Part shown: piece by piece, positions 32,922 to 40,247 of the stretch | How positions within the stretch are numbered: position 1 is the first letter of the stretch | Layout of the letters: the number at the start of each line of letters is the position of its first letter | Assembly: GCA_002438605.1 (NCBI GenBank) | Contig: DJPR01000002.1 | Span: forward strand, 28,512 to 68,758 | Direction: 5' to 3' | Origin: Ruminococcus sp. UBA6407 | Lineage (GTDB): Bacteria > Bacillota > Clostridia > Oscillospirales > Ruminococcaceae | DNA: 40,247 nucleotides | Program-made: the position numbers and the translations under genes | The notes under the pieces: generated by a model | What the model was told of the DNA's origin: nothing | Seen by the model: the letters and a program-made list of their open reading frames with translations, nothing else | The model's database searches: none

Positions 32922-33576
32922 GTAACTTTTTCCTCATAAGCATCGCTGCTTCTTTCATATTCTTTGATTTAAACAAATAACTGCCTGATACAAGAACATT
33001 TGCTCCGGCTTTTTTTACTGTTTCGGACGTGACATTATCAATGCCTCCGTCAACCTGAATAAAGACATTTTCAAGATTAAGTTCGCATATTTTTTCTTTG
33101 ATTTTTACTATTTTATCTACTGTATCTGCAATAAAGCTCTGACCTCCAAATCCCGGTTCAACAGTCATAACGAGAATCATATCTGCATACGGCAGAAATT
33201 CAAAGACATCTTCAGCAGGAGTATTTGGCTTTACAGCTATTGCCGCTTTTATTCCATGCTTATGAATTTGTTTTATTGTTTCATACGGATCACTGCTGCT
33301 TTCCAGATGAAAAGTAATAATATCAGCTCCGCTTGCCGCAAAAGCATCAACATATTTTAATGGATCTGTAATCATCAGATGTACATCAAGAGTCAAATCG
33401 GTTATGTCGTTAATACATTTTAAAATTGGTATTCCATATGTAATATTGTTAACAAACACTCCGTCCATAACATCAAAATGAACCATATCTATCTGATTTT
33501 CTTTTAATCTTTCGATTTCTTTGCCAAGATTAAGCATATCTGCACTTAATATAGACGCTGAAACATAATTTTCCAA
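32914..33576 (-). CDS. rpe: Ribulose-phosphate 3-epimerase
   Basis: 220 residues, beginning at a TTG codon preceded by AGGATGAG. Pentose phosphate enzyme interconverting ribulose-5- and xylulose-5-phosphate. Motifs: SASILSADMLNLGKEI, VHFDVMDGVFVNN, LDVHLMI, MTVEPGFGGQSF, QVDGGID and GANVLVSGSYLF. First gene of the long minus-strand run; its end overlaps the rnfD-like gene. Promoter at 33678-33706. Confidence 0.96.
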   Translation of the reverse strand: MENYVSASILSADMLNLGKEIERLKENQIDMVHFDVMDGVFVNNITYGIPILKCINDITDLTLDVHLMITDPLKYVDAFAASGADIITFHLESSSDPYETIKQIHKHGIKAAIAVKPNTPAEDVFEFLPYADMILVMTVEPGFGGQSFIADTVDKIVKIKEKICELNLENVFIQVDGGIDNVTSETVKKAGANVLVSGSYLFKSKNMKEAAMLMRKKLHA

Positions 33577-33596
33577 TTATCTCATCCTATTCTTTT

Positions 33597-33620
33597 CAGG
33601 CAATAATGTGGTGCTGCCTT
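33597..33620. repeat. Short remnant of the palindromic repeat family in the rpe leader
   Basis: On the minus strand AAGGCAGCACCAC is followed after a few bases by TTGCCTG, a collapsed version of the outer repeat ends. Confidence 0.35.
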
Positions 33621-33677
33621 TATTTATATTGCAAAAAGCAAAACAAATTTCAACATCATTCAATAATGCTACTTATT

Positions 33678-33706
33678 ATTATATAATATTTATTAATTTC
33701 CGTCAA
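33678..33706 (-). promoter_or_regulatory. Promoter for rpe and the rnf-like run
   Basis: On the minus strand TTGACG (33706-33701), 17 bases, TATAAT (33683-33678). It gives a leader of about 100 bases. Confidence 0.75.
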
Positions 33707-33754
33707 TATAAAATACATTTTTTTTACTCAATATTTTTTCGGTCTTATGTAACG

Positions 33755-34222
33755 CTATAAATAAACACAATTAGCTTTAAAGTATATGCATCGTTCTTTA
33801 TCCGCATCGGTATATACAAGTTCAACATATCCGTTTTCAAAATTTTCTGTATTAAATTTTTCATAATGAAAGCGGCGGATTTCAGTTTCCAGAAATTTCT
33901 CATTTATTTCATTATCATAAGCAAGCATACAGCCGCAGTATTCACTGTTTTCATAAACCGACATTACACAGGTTTTACACATCAGCAGACTTTCAATCTC
34001 CTCTGCCATATAATCAAAATCTCTCTCAGAATATCCATAAGCAGAAACAAGATTTCCGAATTTCAAAACAATATAATCCCGTTCCAATGTAAGTGTAAGC
34101 TGTTCTATACTGTTGGGAAGTACAAAAAGTGCGTATATCTTATTAAATTCATTAGTCAGCTGTCTTATTTTATATTCACTAAAGCGTCCTCTTACCTTTT
34201 TAACAAGCGGAGTCAGCCTCAT
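33755..34222 (-). CDS. Unknown cysteine-containing protein, 155 aa
   Basis: I do not recognise this family. The start at 34222 is chosen for GAGGTGA upstream; an ATG at 34249 has no ribosome site and falls at the predicted transcript start. The protein appears cytoplasmic (no signal or membrane segment). The first 45 residues are basic and helical (LTPLVKKVRGRFSEYKIRQL); the rest alternates strands and helices. Six cysteines cluster in the second half: CKTC, then CGC, then RC and NC near the end, which could bind metal. It has its own promoter and stands alone, divergent from thyX. Confidence 0.7.
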   Translation of the reverse strand: MRLTPLVKKVRGRFSEYKIRQLTNEFNKIYALFVLPNSIEQLTLTLERDYIVLKFGNLVSAYGYSERDFDYMAEEIESLLMCKTCVMSVYENSEYCGCMLAYDNEINEKFLETEIRRFHYEKFNTENFENGYVELVYTDADKERCIYFKANCVYL

Positions 34223-34256
34223 TTGCAATATCACCTCATTATACAACAATACACAT

Positions 34257-34285
34257 ATAATACCACATTTTATTGCTTAATTCAA
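34257..34285 (-). promoter_or_regulatory. Promoter for the 155-aa unknown
   Basis: On the minus strand TTGAAT (34285-34280), 17 bases, TATTAT (34262-34257). Confidence 0.65.
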
Positions 34286-34343
34286 GAAAATATTGCTTTT
34301 TTATATAGCGTGAATTATATTGCACCGAACTAAATATTCATAC

Positions 34344-34372
34344 TTGACTTAATTATACCATAATGCTATAAT
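34344..34372 (+). promoter_or_regulatory. Strong promoter for thyX
   Basis: TTGACT (34344-34349), 17 bases, TATAAT (34367-34372) with TG at the extended -10 position. Confidence 0.85.
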
Positions 34373-34403
34373 TAATAATGATTAATTTTAAGGAGGAAGT
34401 AAT

Positions 34404-35186
34404 ATGAATGTTACGCTTATCTCCTGCACTCCTGAACCGGAGAAGCTTATTGCTGCTGCAGCTAAGCTATGTTATGCAGATTCAAGCGCTATGAACTTAA
34501 TGGACGGACTTACCGAGGAAAAAACTGCATCCTTTGTTGAAATGCTTTCCAATATAGGTCACGAAAGTCCTATTGAACACGCAAGCTTTACTTTTGGCAT
34601 TGAGGGAGTTTCACGTTCTCTCCTTGCACAAATTACCCGTCACAGAATCGCATCATTCTCGGTTCAAAGTCAGAGATATGTTAAGAAATCAAACTTCATC
34701 TATGTAACACCTCCTGAAATAAGCAGCAGTCCCGATGCTCTTGAGATTTTTAATAAATCAATGTCAGAAAGCTTTGAAAACTACAATAGGCTCTGTGACA
34801 TTTTACAGAAAAAACATTATGAAAGTTTTATTTCTGAAGGTATTTCAGAAAAAGCCGCACTCAGCAAAGCTGAGAAAAAGGCTATTGAGGACGCAAGATT
34901 TGTTCTTCCAAATGCATGTGAAACTAAAATGGTTTTGACTATGAATGCAAGAAGTCTGATGAATTTCTTTCGTATGCGTTGCTGTAACAGAGCTCAATGG
35001 GAAATTCGAGAGCTTGCTCGTGAAATGCTGAGATTATGCTGCGAAAAAGCTCCTGTTCTTTTTATGAATGCAGGGCCTTCCTGCTGCAGCGGTGCATGTC
35101 ACGAAGGGAAAATGTCGTGCGGAAAAGCAGACGAAGTAAAAAAATATTTTCATGACTTAAAGCAGAACTGCAAAAATCATGCTTGA
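34404..35186 (+). CDS. thyX: FAD-dependent thymidylate synthase
   Basis: 260 residues. Makes dTMP from dUMP with methylenetetrahydrofolate and a flavin. The ThyX signature is intact (RHRIASFSVQSQRY), as are HESPIEHASFTF and RMRCCNRAQWEIRELA. The C-terminal part carries many cysteines (CCEKAP, PSCCSGAC, SCGK), partly shared with clostridial ThyX proteins. AAGGAGG precedes the ATG. Single gene with its own promoter. No thyA is seen in the window. Confidence 0.96.
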   Translation: MNVTLISCTPEPEKLIAAAAKLCYADSSAMNLMDGLTEEKTASFVEMLSNIGHESPIEHASFTFGIEGVSRSLLAQITRHRIASFSVQSQRYVKKSNFIYVTPPEISSSPDALEIFNKSMSESFENYNRLCDILQKKHYESFISEGISEKAALSKAEKKAIEDARFVLPNACETKMVLTMNARSLMNFFRMRCCNRAQWEIRELAREMLRLCCEKAPVLFMNAGPSCCSGACHEGKMSCGKADEVKKYFHDLKQNCKNHA

Positions 35187-35190
35187 ATGC

Positions 35191-35220
35191 TTTTTGCGGT
35201 ATTGCCCTAAAACGCAAAAA
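35191..35220 (+). repeat. Hairpin with a solo outer repeat end after thyX
   Basis: Eight-base arms TTTTTGCG (35191-35198) and CGCAAAAA (35213-35220) pair; the sequence TGCGGTATTGCCCTAA inside is a lone copy of the outer repeat end. It could weakly terminate thyX. Confidence 0.45.
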
Positions 35221-35250
35221 ATCCTATGGCTGACGCTGCCAAAATGCGTA

Positions 35251-35410
35251 AGGACTTGTTCTAACAGGATATAACATTCAGATTTTTGACAAATTCAGCC
35301 GAAAGCTATGTCAAAAATCCTTGTCATGTATCAGTATAACTGTACATTTTTCTTACATTCTGCTAAATTATGCACAAAAATCTGCATATTCTACCTATAA
35401 AAACAAGTTC
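35251..35410 (-). mobile_element. About 160-bp element with AGAAC...GTTC ends and TA flanks, copy 2
   Basis: The reverse complement of this stretch matches 16808-16969 along its whole length, about 80-85% identical by eye. Ends are AGGACTTGTTCT on the left and AGAACTTGTTT (other strand) on the right, with TA on both sides. A perfect internal stem TTTTTGACA / TGTCAAAAA is present. It ends 18 bases before the DUF2156 start, so the promoter for that operon may lie in or near the element. Confidence 0.8.
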
Positions 35411-35428
35411 TAATGATTGGAGTAATAA

Positions 35429-36319
35429 ATGCTTGAATTTCGAGATATTGACATTTCTGATAAAGAATGGATTACTTCTCTTTTGAGAAAATCTGATTTT
35501 ATGGGCTGTGAATACAGCTTTGCCAACAATATGGCATGGAGAAGATTAAGTGAATCAAAAATAACTCGTTTTCAGGATTTTTATATATCCTGTGCTTTTG
35601 GAACTGAAGACGGTATACCAACATTTACATTTCCTGCAGGTTCCGGTGATTATAAAGCACTTTTTAATGAGTTGAAAGGTTTTGCTGAATCTGTTAACAA
35701 GCCTTTGAGAATATGCGGTGTAACAAAAAAAGGTCTTGATATTATTGACAGTTTTTTTAAAGGAGAGTTTACTGCTCAGCTTGACAGAGATAATTCAGAC
35801 TATATTTACAGTTCGGAAAAACTGATTAATCTAAGCGGAAAAAAATATCATCAGAAAAGAAATCATCTTGCACGACTAAATGACTATAAATGGGAATACC
35901 ATGACATCTCAGACAATGATTTTGATGACTGCATTTCATTCAGTACATTAAACTATAATTACAAAAAGGGAGAAAACAGTCAGTCAAGTATTGCTGAACA
36001 ATATGCTATAAATACTTATTTTAATTACTTTCATGAACTTGGTTTAAAGGGCGGCATTATAAAAATAAATGATAAAATTGCTGCTATGACCATTGGAGAA
36101 AAATTAAACAGCAATACTTTTTGTGTTCACATTGAAAAGGCTGATACAAGATATCAGGGAATATATGTCGGAATAAACAATTCATTTGCTAAATCAGCAG
36201 CATCAGACTGTAAATTTATAAATCGTGAAGAAGATTTGGGAATAGAGGGACTAAGACGTTCCAAGCTTTCATATCATCCCGAATTTATTCTTGAAAAATA
36301 TGAGATTATTTTTAGCTGA
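35429..36319 (+). CDS. DUF2156 (phosphatidylglycerol lysyltransferase C-terminal-like) protein
   Basis: 296 residues. The tandem acetyltransferase-like (GNAT) fold of DUF2156: opening FRDIDISDKEWITSLL, SFANNMAWRR, a central KKYHQKRNHLARL, and the later REEDLGIEGLRRSKLSYHP. In MprF this domain transfers lysine to phosphatidylglycerol; stand-alone versions like this lack the membrane part and their substrates are unknown. Start supported by TTGGAGTAAT. First gene of a five-gene plus-strand run, 25 bases before the DJ-1 gene. Confidence 0.88.
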   Translation: MLEFRDIDISDKEWITSLLRKSDFMGCEYSFANNMAWRRLSESKITRFQDFYISCAFGTEDGIPTFTFPAGSGDYKALFNELKGFAESVNKPLRICGVTKKGLDIIDSFFKGEFTAQLDRDNSDYIYSSEKLINLSGKKYHQKRNHLARLNDYKWEYHDISDNDFDDCISFSTLNYNYKKGENSQSSIAEQYAINTYFNYFHELGLKGGIIKINDKIAAMTIGEKLNSNTFCVHIEKADTRYQGIYVGINNSFAKSAASDCKFINREEDLGIEGLRRSKLSYHPEFILEKYEIIFS

Positions 36320-36344
36320 ACACAACAGCAGATTGGAGAAAATT

Positions 36345-36887
36345 ATGATTTATGTTTTTTTGGCTCAGGGGTTTGAAGAAGTTGAGGCTTTAGCTCCGAT
36401 TGACCTTTTAAGACGCTGTGGAAAAGAGGTTATTACAGTAGGCGTTAATGACAATATTATTGTAGGTTCACACAATATTCCTATAGTAACAGATACAATT
36501 ACTCAGGAAATTAAACTTGATGACACTTTGGAAATGATAATTCTTCCGGGAGGTATGCCGGGTACAATTAATCTTGAAAACAACCCTGCTGTACAGGAAG
36601 CAATCGACTTTTGTGTTAAGAATGACAAATTTATCGGTGCTATTTGTGCAGCACCGTCCATACTTGGCCACAAAGGCATTTTAAAAAATAAAAAAGCCGT
36701 TTGTTTTGAGGGGTTTGAAAATCAGCTTGAAGGTGCGGACGTAAGTAAGGATTCTGTAATGGCAGACGGCAATATTATAACCGCAAGAGGTGCAGGTGTT
36801 GCTGTTCAGTTTGGACTCAAACTAGTTGAAGTTCTTATATCAAAAGAACGAAGTGATACTCTTAAGGCAGCTATTCTTTGCGAATAA
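36345..36887 (+). CDS. DJ-1/PfpI family protein (YajL-like)
   Basis: 180 residues from the ATG at 36345 (TTGGAGA upstream; family start MIYVFLAQGFEEVEALAPID). The nucleophile elbow is AICAAPSILG with the reactive cysteine; the upstream glutamate is in GFEEVE. Members are linked to oxidative stress, protein deglycation and glyoxalase activity; the exact activity is debated. Two bases separate it from the next gene. Confidence 0.93.
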   Translation: MIYVFLAQGFEEVEALAPIDLLRRCGKEVITVGVNDNIIVGSHNIPIVTDTITQEIKLDDTLEMIILPGGMPGTINLENNPAVQEAIDFCVKNDKFIGAICAAPSILGHKGILKNKKAVCFEGFENQLEGADVSKDSVMADGNIITARGAGVAVQFGLKLVEVLISKERSDTLKAAILCE

Positions 36888-36889
36888 TT

Positions 36890-37459
36890 ATGATTGAACA
36901 GAATAAAAAAAATCTGCGTGATCAATTGATTAAAAAACGCAGACTAATTGAAAATCGAACTGAAAAAGACATATCTGTTTTTCAAAAGCTTATTGAAAAC
37001 GAGAAAGTCAAAAATGCAGATAATATACTGATATATATTTCTTATAATGATGAAACAGACACAGCCATGCTTTTAGATTATCTGCTTTCTGGAAACAAAA
37101 ATGTATATGCACCAAAATGCAGTAAAAATGGTCAGATGAATTTCTTTCTCATTAAGTCATCAGACGAACTGCAAAAGGGTGCATACGGCATTCCTGAACC
37201 AACAGGTGAAATTGAACCTGTTATTACAGAACGTACAGTATGCATAGTGCCTGCCGTAAGTTTCACTGAAATTGGCTGCCGTCTTGGATACGGCGGCGGA
37301 TATTATGACAGATTTCTAAGCAAAAATCCTATGCTGTTTACAATAGGTATCTGTTATGAAGATTTGATTTCAGAAACACTTCCATGTGCTGAACATGATG
37401 TAAAAGTTAAGGCTGTTATAACAGAAGAAAGGACGGTATATCCAATTGCCAAGGGATAA
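36890..37459 (+). CDS. 5-formyltetrahydrofolate cyclo-ligase
   Basis: 189 residues from the ATG at 36890; a TTG at 36878 inside the previous gene is an alternative. ATP-dependent conversion of 5-formyl-THF to methenyl-THF, returning it to the one-carbon pool. Motifs: LRDQLIKKRR with N-terminal substrate contacts, and the hallmark RLGYGGGYYDRFL. The usual final KAVITE strand is present. It overlaps mltG by 14 bases. thyX, another folate enzyme, lies about 1.7 kb upstream in a separate transcript. Confidence 0.95.
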   Translation: MIEQNKKNLRDQLIKKRRLIENRTEKDISVFQKLIENEKVKNADNILIYISYNDETDTAMLLDYLLSGNKNVYAPKCSKNGQMNFFLIKSSDELQKGAYGIPEPTGEIEPVITERTVCIVPAVSFTEIGCRLGYGGGYYDRFLSKNPMLFTIGICYEDLISETLPCAEHDVKVKAVITEERTVYPIAKG

Positions 37460-38918
37460 TGATTCACTCATTAATGATATTCTTAATGAGCTAGACAATA
37501 AATCAAAAAGCAAAACTGAAGCTTCATCCGAAATCGAAAAAAATAATATCCGGAAAGACGAAAAAGCTGTTGAACATGAAATTTCCGCTGAACCTGAAAC
37601 CTCAGTTCAAGATGCGGAAATCTCCGACTCAGTACATTCAGCAGATCCTCAGGAGGATTTTATCAACAAAGCATTTGATGATTCCAAAAGAAAACTGCAT
37701 GAAGCTGAAAAGCCTGAACTTACAGCAACAGCAGTAAGGAACAGAGATACTCATCAGCCTGATAAATCAGCTCCTGCAAAAAGGAAAAAAAGAAAAAGAA
37801 GAAAACAGAGAAGCAGACTTCCGGGAGTTCTAATTCTTACAGTATTTATTTTTGCAGTTTCTATTTCTCTTTCTCTTGTAATTATTGCATTCGGAAAAGA
37901 TGTTCTCGGTATAGGAAAAAGTGAAACTACTCATCTTGTTGTAATTCAAGAGGGTGCTACTACAGAACAGATTTCTCTGATGCTTAAGGATGAAGGCATT
38001 ATAAAATCCCCCAAATGTTTTCAGCTTTTTTCAAAGTTAAGAAAATCAGATTCATCATATATTCCGGGTGAACATTTTATAAGAGCTAATATGGCTTATG
38101 AAACTATTATTGAAGAACTTACTTCAACTGAAAATGAAAATAAAGAATCTGTTGAAGTTATGTTTAAGGAAGGTATTACTCTTATTGACGCTGCTGCACT
38201 CCTTGAAGAAAATGGAGTATGCTCGGCAGATGAATTCATTTTTTACTTTAATTCAGGCGGATACGGCTTTGAATTTGAAAACAAATTGAATCTTGCATCT
38301 GACCGCAAATTTTATCGTATGGAAGGTTATCTATTCCCTGATACATATTTCTTCTATAAGGACATGTCACCGGAAGAAGTGTGCCAGAAAATCTATCTTA
38401 ATTTCGACAACAAAATGACGGATAATCATACAAATGAAGACCGGTACAAGAGAATGGAAGAACTTAACCTTACGCTCGATCAGCTTATTACTTTTGCATC
38501 TATGGTGCAGGCAGAAGCATGTACTGTTGATTCGATGAAAATGGTTGCATCTGTTTTCTGGAACAGACTTAATAATCCTGATACTTACCCTAAACTTGAA
38601 TCTGACCCGACAGAAAATTATGCTAATGATGTAATACGTCCCCATATGGAAGTATTTGACCAAGCTACTATTGATGCTTATAATACTCTGATCGGTCCTG
38701 GACTTCCACCAGGAGCAATCTGCAATCCCGGCATTGAAGCTATTGACGCTGTCCTTGCAGCAGTTGAAAGCGATTATTTCTTCTTCAATGCAAATATAAA
38801 TACTAAAGAAGTATACTACGCTAAAACTTATGAAGAACATTTAGCAAATCTTGAAATGGTTGAACAGCAGTATGCTGACGCTCAGGCAGCAGAGGAGGCA
38901 GCAAATAATGCAGGGTAA
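37446..38918 (+). CDS. mltG: Endolytic transglycosylase MltG
   Basis: 490 residues beginning at a TTG codon; AAAGGA lies about 11 bases upstream. A charged cytoplasmic region of about 130 residues (ending in the basic run AKRKKRKRRKQR), one membrane helix (about 128-150), a LysM-like part (THLVVIQEGATTEQIS), and the YceG-like catalytic domain with GYLFPDTYFF, the glutamate in ASMVQAEA, VFWNRLN and LPPGAICNPG. MltG cuts nascent glycan strands and sets their length. The cytoplasmic extension is longer than in E. coli, as is common in Firmicutes. It overlaps both neighbours, so translation is coupled. Confidence 0.95.
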   Translation: MPRDNDSLINDILNELDNKSKSKTEASSEIEKNNIRKDEKAVEHEISAEPETSVQDAEISDSVHSADPQEDFINKAFDDSKRKLHEAEKPELTATAVRNRDTHQPDKSAPAKRKKRKRRKQRSRLPGVLILTVFIFAVSISLSLVIIAFGKDVLGIGKSETTHLVVIQEGATTEQISLMLKDEGIIKSPKCFQLFSKLRKSDSSYIPGEHFIRANMAYETIIEELTSTENENKESVEVMFKEGITLIDAAALLEENGVCSADEFIFYFNSGGYGFEFENKLNLASDRKFYRMEGYLFPDTYFFYKDMSPEEVCQKIYLNFDNKMTDNHTNEDRYKRMEELNLTLDQLITFASMVQAEACTVDSMKMVASVFWNRLNNPDTYPKLESDPTENYANDVIRPHMEVFDQATIDAYNTLIGPGLPPGAICNPGIEAIDAVLAAVESDYFFFNANINTKEVYYAKTYEEHLANLEMVEQQYADAQAAEEAANNAG

Positions 38919-40152
38919 TAATTTTTTAGAAGTCCTCTCCCCTGTCGGAGATGCAGAGCGATTTAATGCTGCTTTGAAATATGGTGCTGACGCTGTTTAC
39001 CTCGGACGCAAAAGCTTCGGCATGCGTTCTTCTCCAATGAATTTTGATTATGAACAGCTCATATCAGCGGTAAATAAAGCACATGGAAAAGGCGTAAAGG
39101 TATATCTTACCTGCAACACTCTCCCAAGAAATAATGAAATTCCTGAGTTTCAACAGTTTATAGAAGAAGCTGTTTCAGCTAAGGTGGACGCAGTAATAGT
39201 TGCTGATATCGGTTTAATGGCTCTTGTAAAAAAATTTGCTCCTGATATGGAAATTCATATGTCTACTCAAACCGGAATTGTCAACTATGTGACAGCCACT
39301 GAGCTTTATAACATGGGAGCTAAAAGAGTTGTTCTTGCAAGAGAGCTTTCACTTGAAGAAATTGCTGAAATAAGAGCGAAATCACCTAAAGATATGGAAA
39401 TTGAAGTATTTGTGCATGGTGCTATGTGCGTTTCTTTCTCGGGACGCTGTCTGCTCTCTCAATATCTTGTAAATCGTGACGCAAACAGAGGTGAATGTGC
39501 TCAGCCATGCAGGTGGGGTTATCATCTTATGGAAGAAAAGCGTACAGACCAATTCTTCCCTATTTTTGAAGATGAAAAGGGTACTTATATTTTAAATGCA
39601 AAAGACCTTTGTATGATTGACCACATTGATAAGCTTGCTGAAGCAGGTGTATCAAGCCTTAAAATTGAGGGCAGAGCTAAATCAGCGTATTATGTAGCTG
39701 TTATTACAAATGCATACAGAATGGCTGTTGACGAGTATTACAAAAATCCCAATAACTTTAAATTAAGTGATTGGATCCATGATGAAGTATTTAAAGTCAG
39801 CCACAGAAAATACTGTACAGGATTTTTCTTTGGACATCCTAAGGACTGTCAATATTACGAAACAGGCGGTTACATCAGAAATTATGATGTTGTTGCAGTA
39901 GTTGAAAAATGTGAAAATGGTATTGTTTACTGCACTCAACGCAATAAGTTTATGGCAGGAGATACTGTAGAAGTTGTTTCACCGTCTCAAAAACCGATAG
40001 AAATTACTATTGATGAATTATTTGATGAAAACGGCAATTCAATTGAAACTGCTAACCATGCTATGATGAAATTCTCATTTAAATGTGATGTTAATTTTAT
40101 TCCCGAGTCAGTAATAAGAACTTATGCCAAAACTTCAAACAATGTAAAATAA
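38908..40152 (+). CDS. U32 family peptidase/hydroxylase-like protein
   Basis: 414 residues from the ATG at 38908, chosen for AGAGGAGG upstream. U32 signature EVFVHGAMCVSFSGRCLLS with later cysteines (GECAQPCRW), which in this family bind an iron-sulfur cluster; STQTGIVN and SLKIEGRAKSAYYVA are also typical. Relatives include collagenase-like PrtC, RlhA (23S rRNA C2501 hydroxylation) and TrhP (tRNA U34 hydroxylation); by length and context the tRNA hydroxylation type is plausible but not proven. Last gene of the run, overlapping mltG by 11 bases. Confidence 0.93.
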   Translation: MQGNNFLEVLSPVGDAERFNAALKYGADAVYLGRKSFGMRSSPMNFDYEQLISAVNKAHGKGVKVYLTCNTLPRNNEIPEFQQFIEEAVSAKVDAVIVADIGLMALVKKFAPDMEIHMSTQTGIVNYVTATELYNMGAKRVVLARELSLEEIAEIRAKSPKDMEIEVFVHGAMCVSFSGRCLLSQYLVNRDANRGECAQPCRWGYHLMEEKRTDQFFPIFEDEKGTYILNAKDLCMIDHIDKLAEAGVSSLKIEGRAKSAYYVAVITNAYRMAVDEYYKNPNNFKLSDWIHDEVFKVSHRKYCTGFFFGHPKDCQYYETGGYIRNYDVVAVVEKCENGIVYCTQRNKFMAGDTVEVVSPSQKPIEITIDELFDENGNSIETANHAMMKFSFKCDVNFIPESVIRTYAKTSNNVK

Positions 40153-40159
40153 CTGACAA

Positions 40160-40190
40160 GAGGGTGCTTAAATACAAGCACCCTCTGTAT
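40160..40190 (+). terminator. Terminator after the U32 gene
   Basis: Perfect 10-base arms GAGGGTGCTT (40160-40169) and AAGCACCCTC (40176-40185), followed by a poor T-run. Confidence 0.8.
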
Positions 40191-40199
40191 AATATGTAC

Positions 40200-40247
40200 T
40201 TTAGGCAACACTGCACAAAGCACGTCAAAAGACTTTGCACGTCATAA
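40200..40247 (+). repeat. Palindromic repeat of the GGCAACACYG family, cut by the window edge
   Basis: Begins TTTAGGCAACACTGCACAAAG and contains an inner stem TGCACAAAG / CTTTGCAC. It resembles the copy at 18468 and, in GCACGTCATAA, the right end of the element at 16705-17030; its far end is outside the window. Confidence 0.65.

Noticed and set aside
1..40247. tRNA, rRNA, CRISPR arrays or replication origin
   Set aside because: No cloverleaf patterns with GTTCRA loops, no regularly spaced repeats and no DnaA-box clusters were seen on reading both strands.

Overview
The window is chromosomal DNA from a low-GC, spore-forming Gram-positive bacterium of the Ruminococcus/Oscillospiraceae type. 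Four things support this: AT-rich intergenic DNA, strong AGGAGG-like ribosome sites with some TTG starts, sporulation genes (spoIVA, sipL, spoIIM, whiA), and a secreted protein carrying a type I dockerin, the docking module of ruminococcal and clostridial cellulosomes or amylosomes. I see no rRNA or tRNA gene, CRISPR array, prophage or intact insertion sequence.

Layout. 1-6007 (all minus): an SPFH/zinc-ribbon protein cut by the window edge, a MATE exporter, and the spore-coat pair spoIVA and sipL. 6337-9225 (plus): GH25 lysozyme, mannose-6-phosphate isomerase, ROK glucokinase and a 75-aa unknown, closed by a strong terminator. 9428-13359 (plus): dockerin-CotH exoprotein, then phosphoglycerate mutase. 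13427-16596 (minus): a TrkA/TrkH potassium uptake pair and DAHP synthase. 16597-18647: a repeat-rich stretch around a Thr-rich secreted 3D-like protein. 18648-22151 (plus): pfkA, proC, spoIIM and a DUF624 membrane protein. 22204-33576 (minus): a long close-packed run, in transcription order rpe, rnfD-like, rnfE-like, rnfA-like, a membrane-anchored DUF4015-like protein, hprK, murB, rapZ, whiA, dnaE. 33755-34222 (minus): a Cys-containing unknown, divergent from thyX. 35429-40152 (plus): DUF2156, DJ-1, 5-formyl-THF cyclo-ligase, mltG and a U32 peptidase, mostly overlapping.

Most genes are housekeeping. Glycolysis and sugar entry (manA, glucokinase, pfkA, apgM) sit near hprK, the HPr kinase of carbon control. 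Cell-wall functions (GH25, murB, mltG, 3D-like protein) and spore morphogenesis are also well represented.

Two features stand out. First, an rnfD-rnfE-rnfA-like membrane module stands without rnfB, rnfC or rnfG beside it. In my ungapped hand alignment, three of the four cysteines that bind the membrane [2Fe-2S] cluster in RnfA/RnfE are serine, and the RnfD-like subunit has an altered flavin-attachment site and an acidic tail. This looks like a repurposed Rnf relative. Second, intergenic gaps repeatedly carry palindromes ending in TTAAGGCAACACYGCAC. Two copies, in opposite orientation, of a separate roughly 160-bp non-coding element have AGAAC...GTTC ends flanked by TA, and one of them sits inside a larger element with the first type of end.
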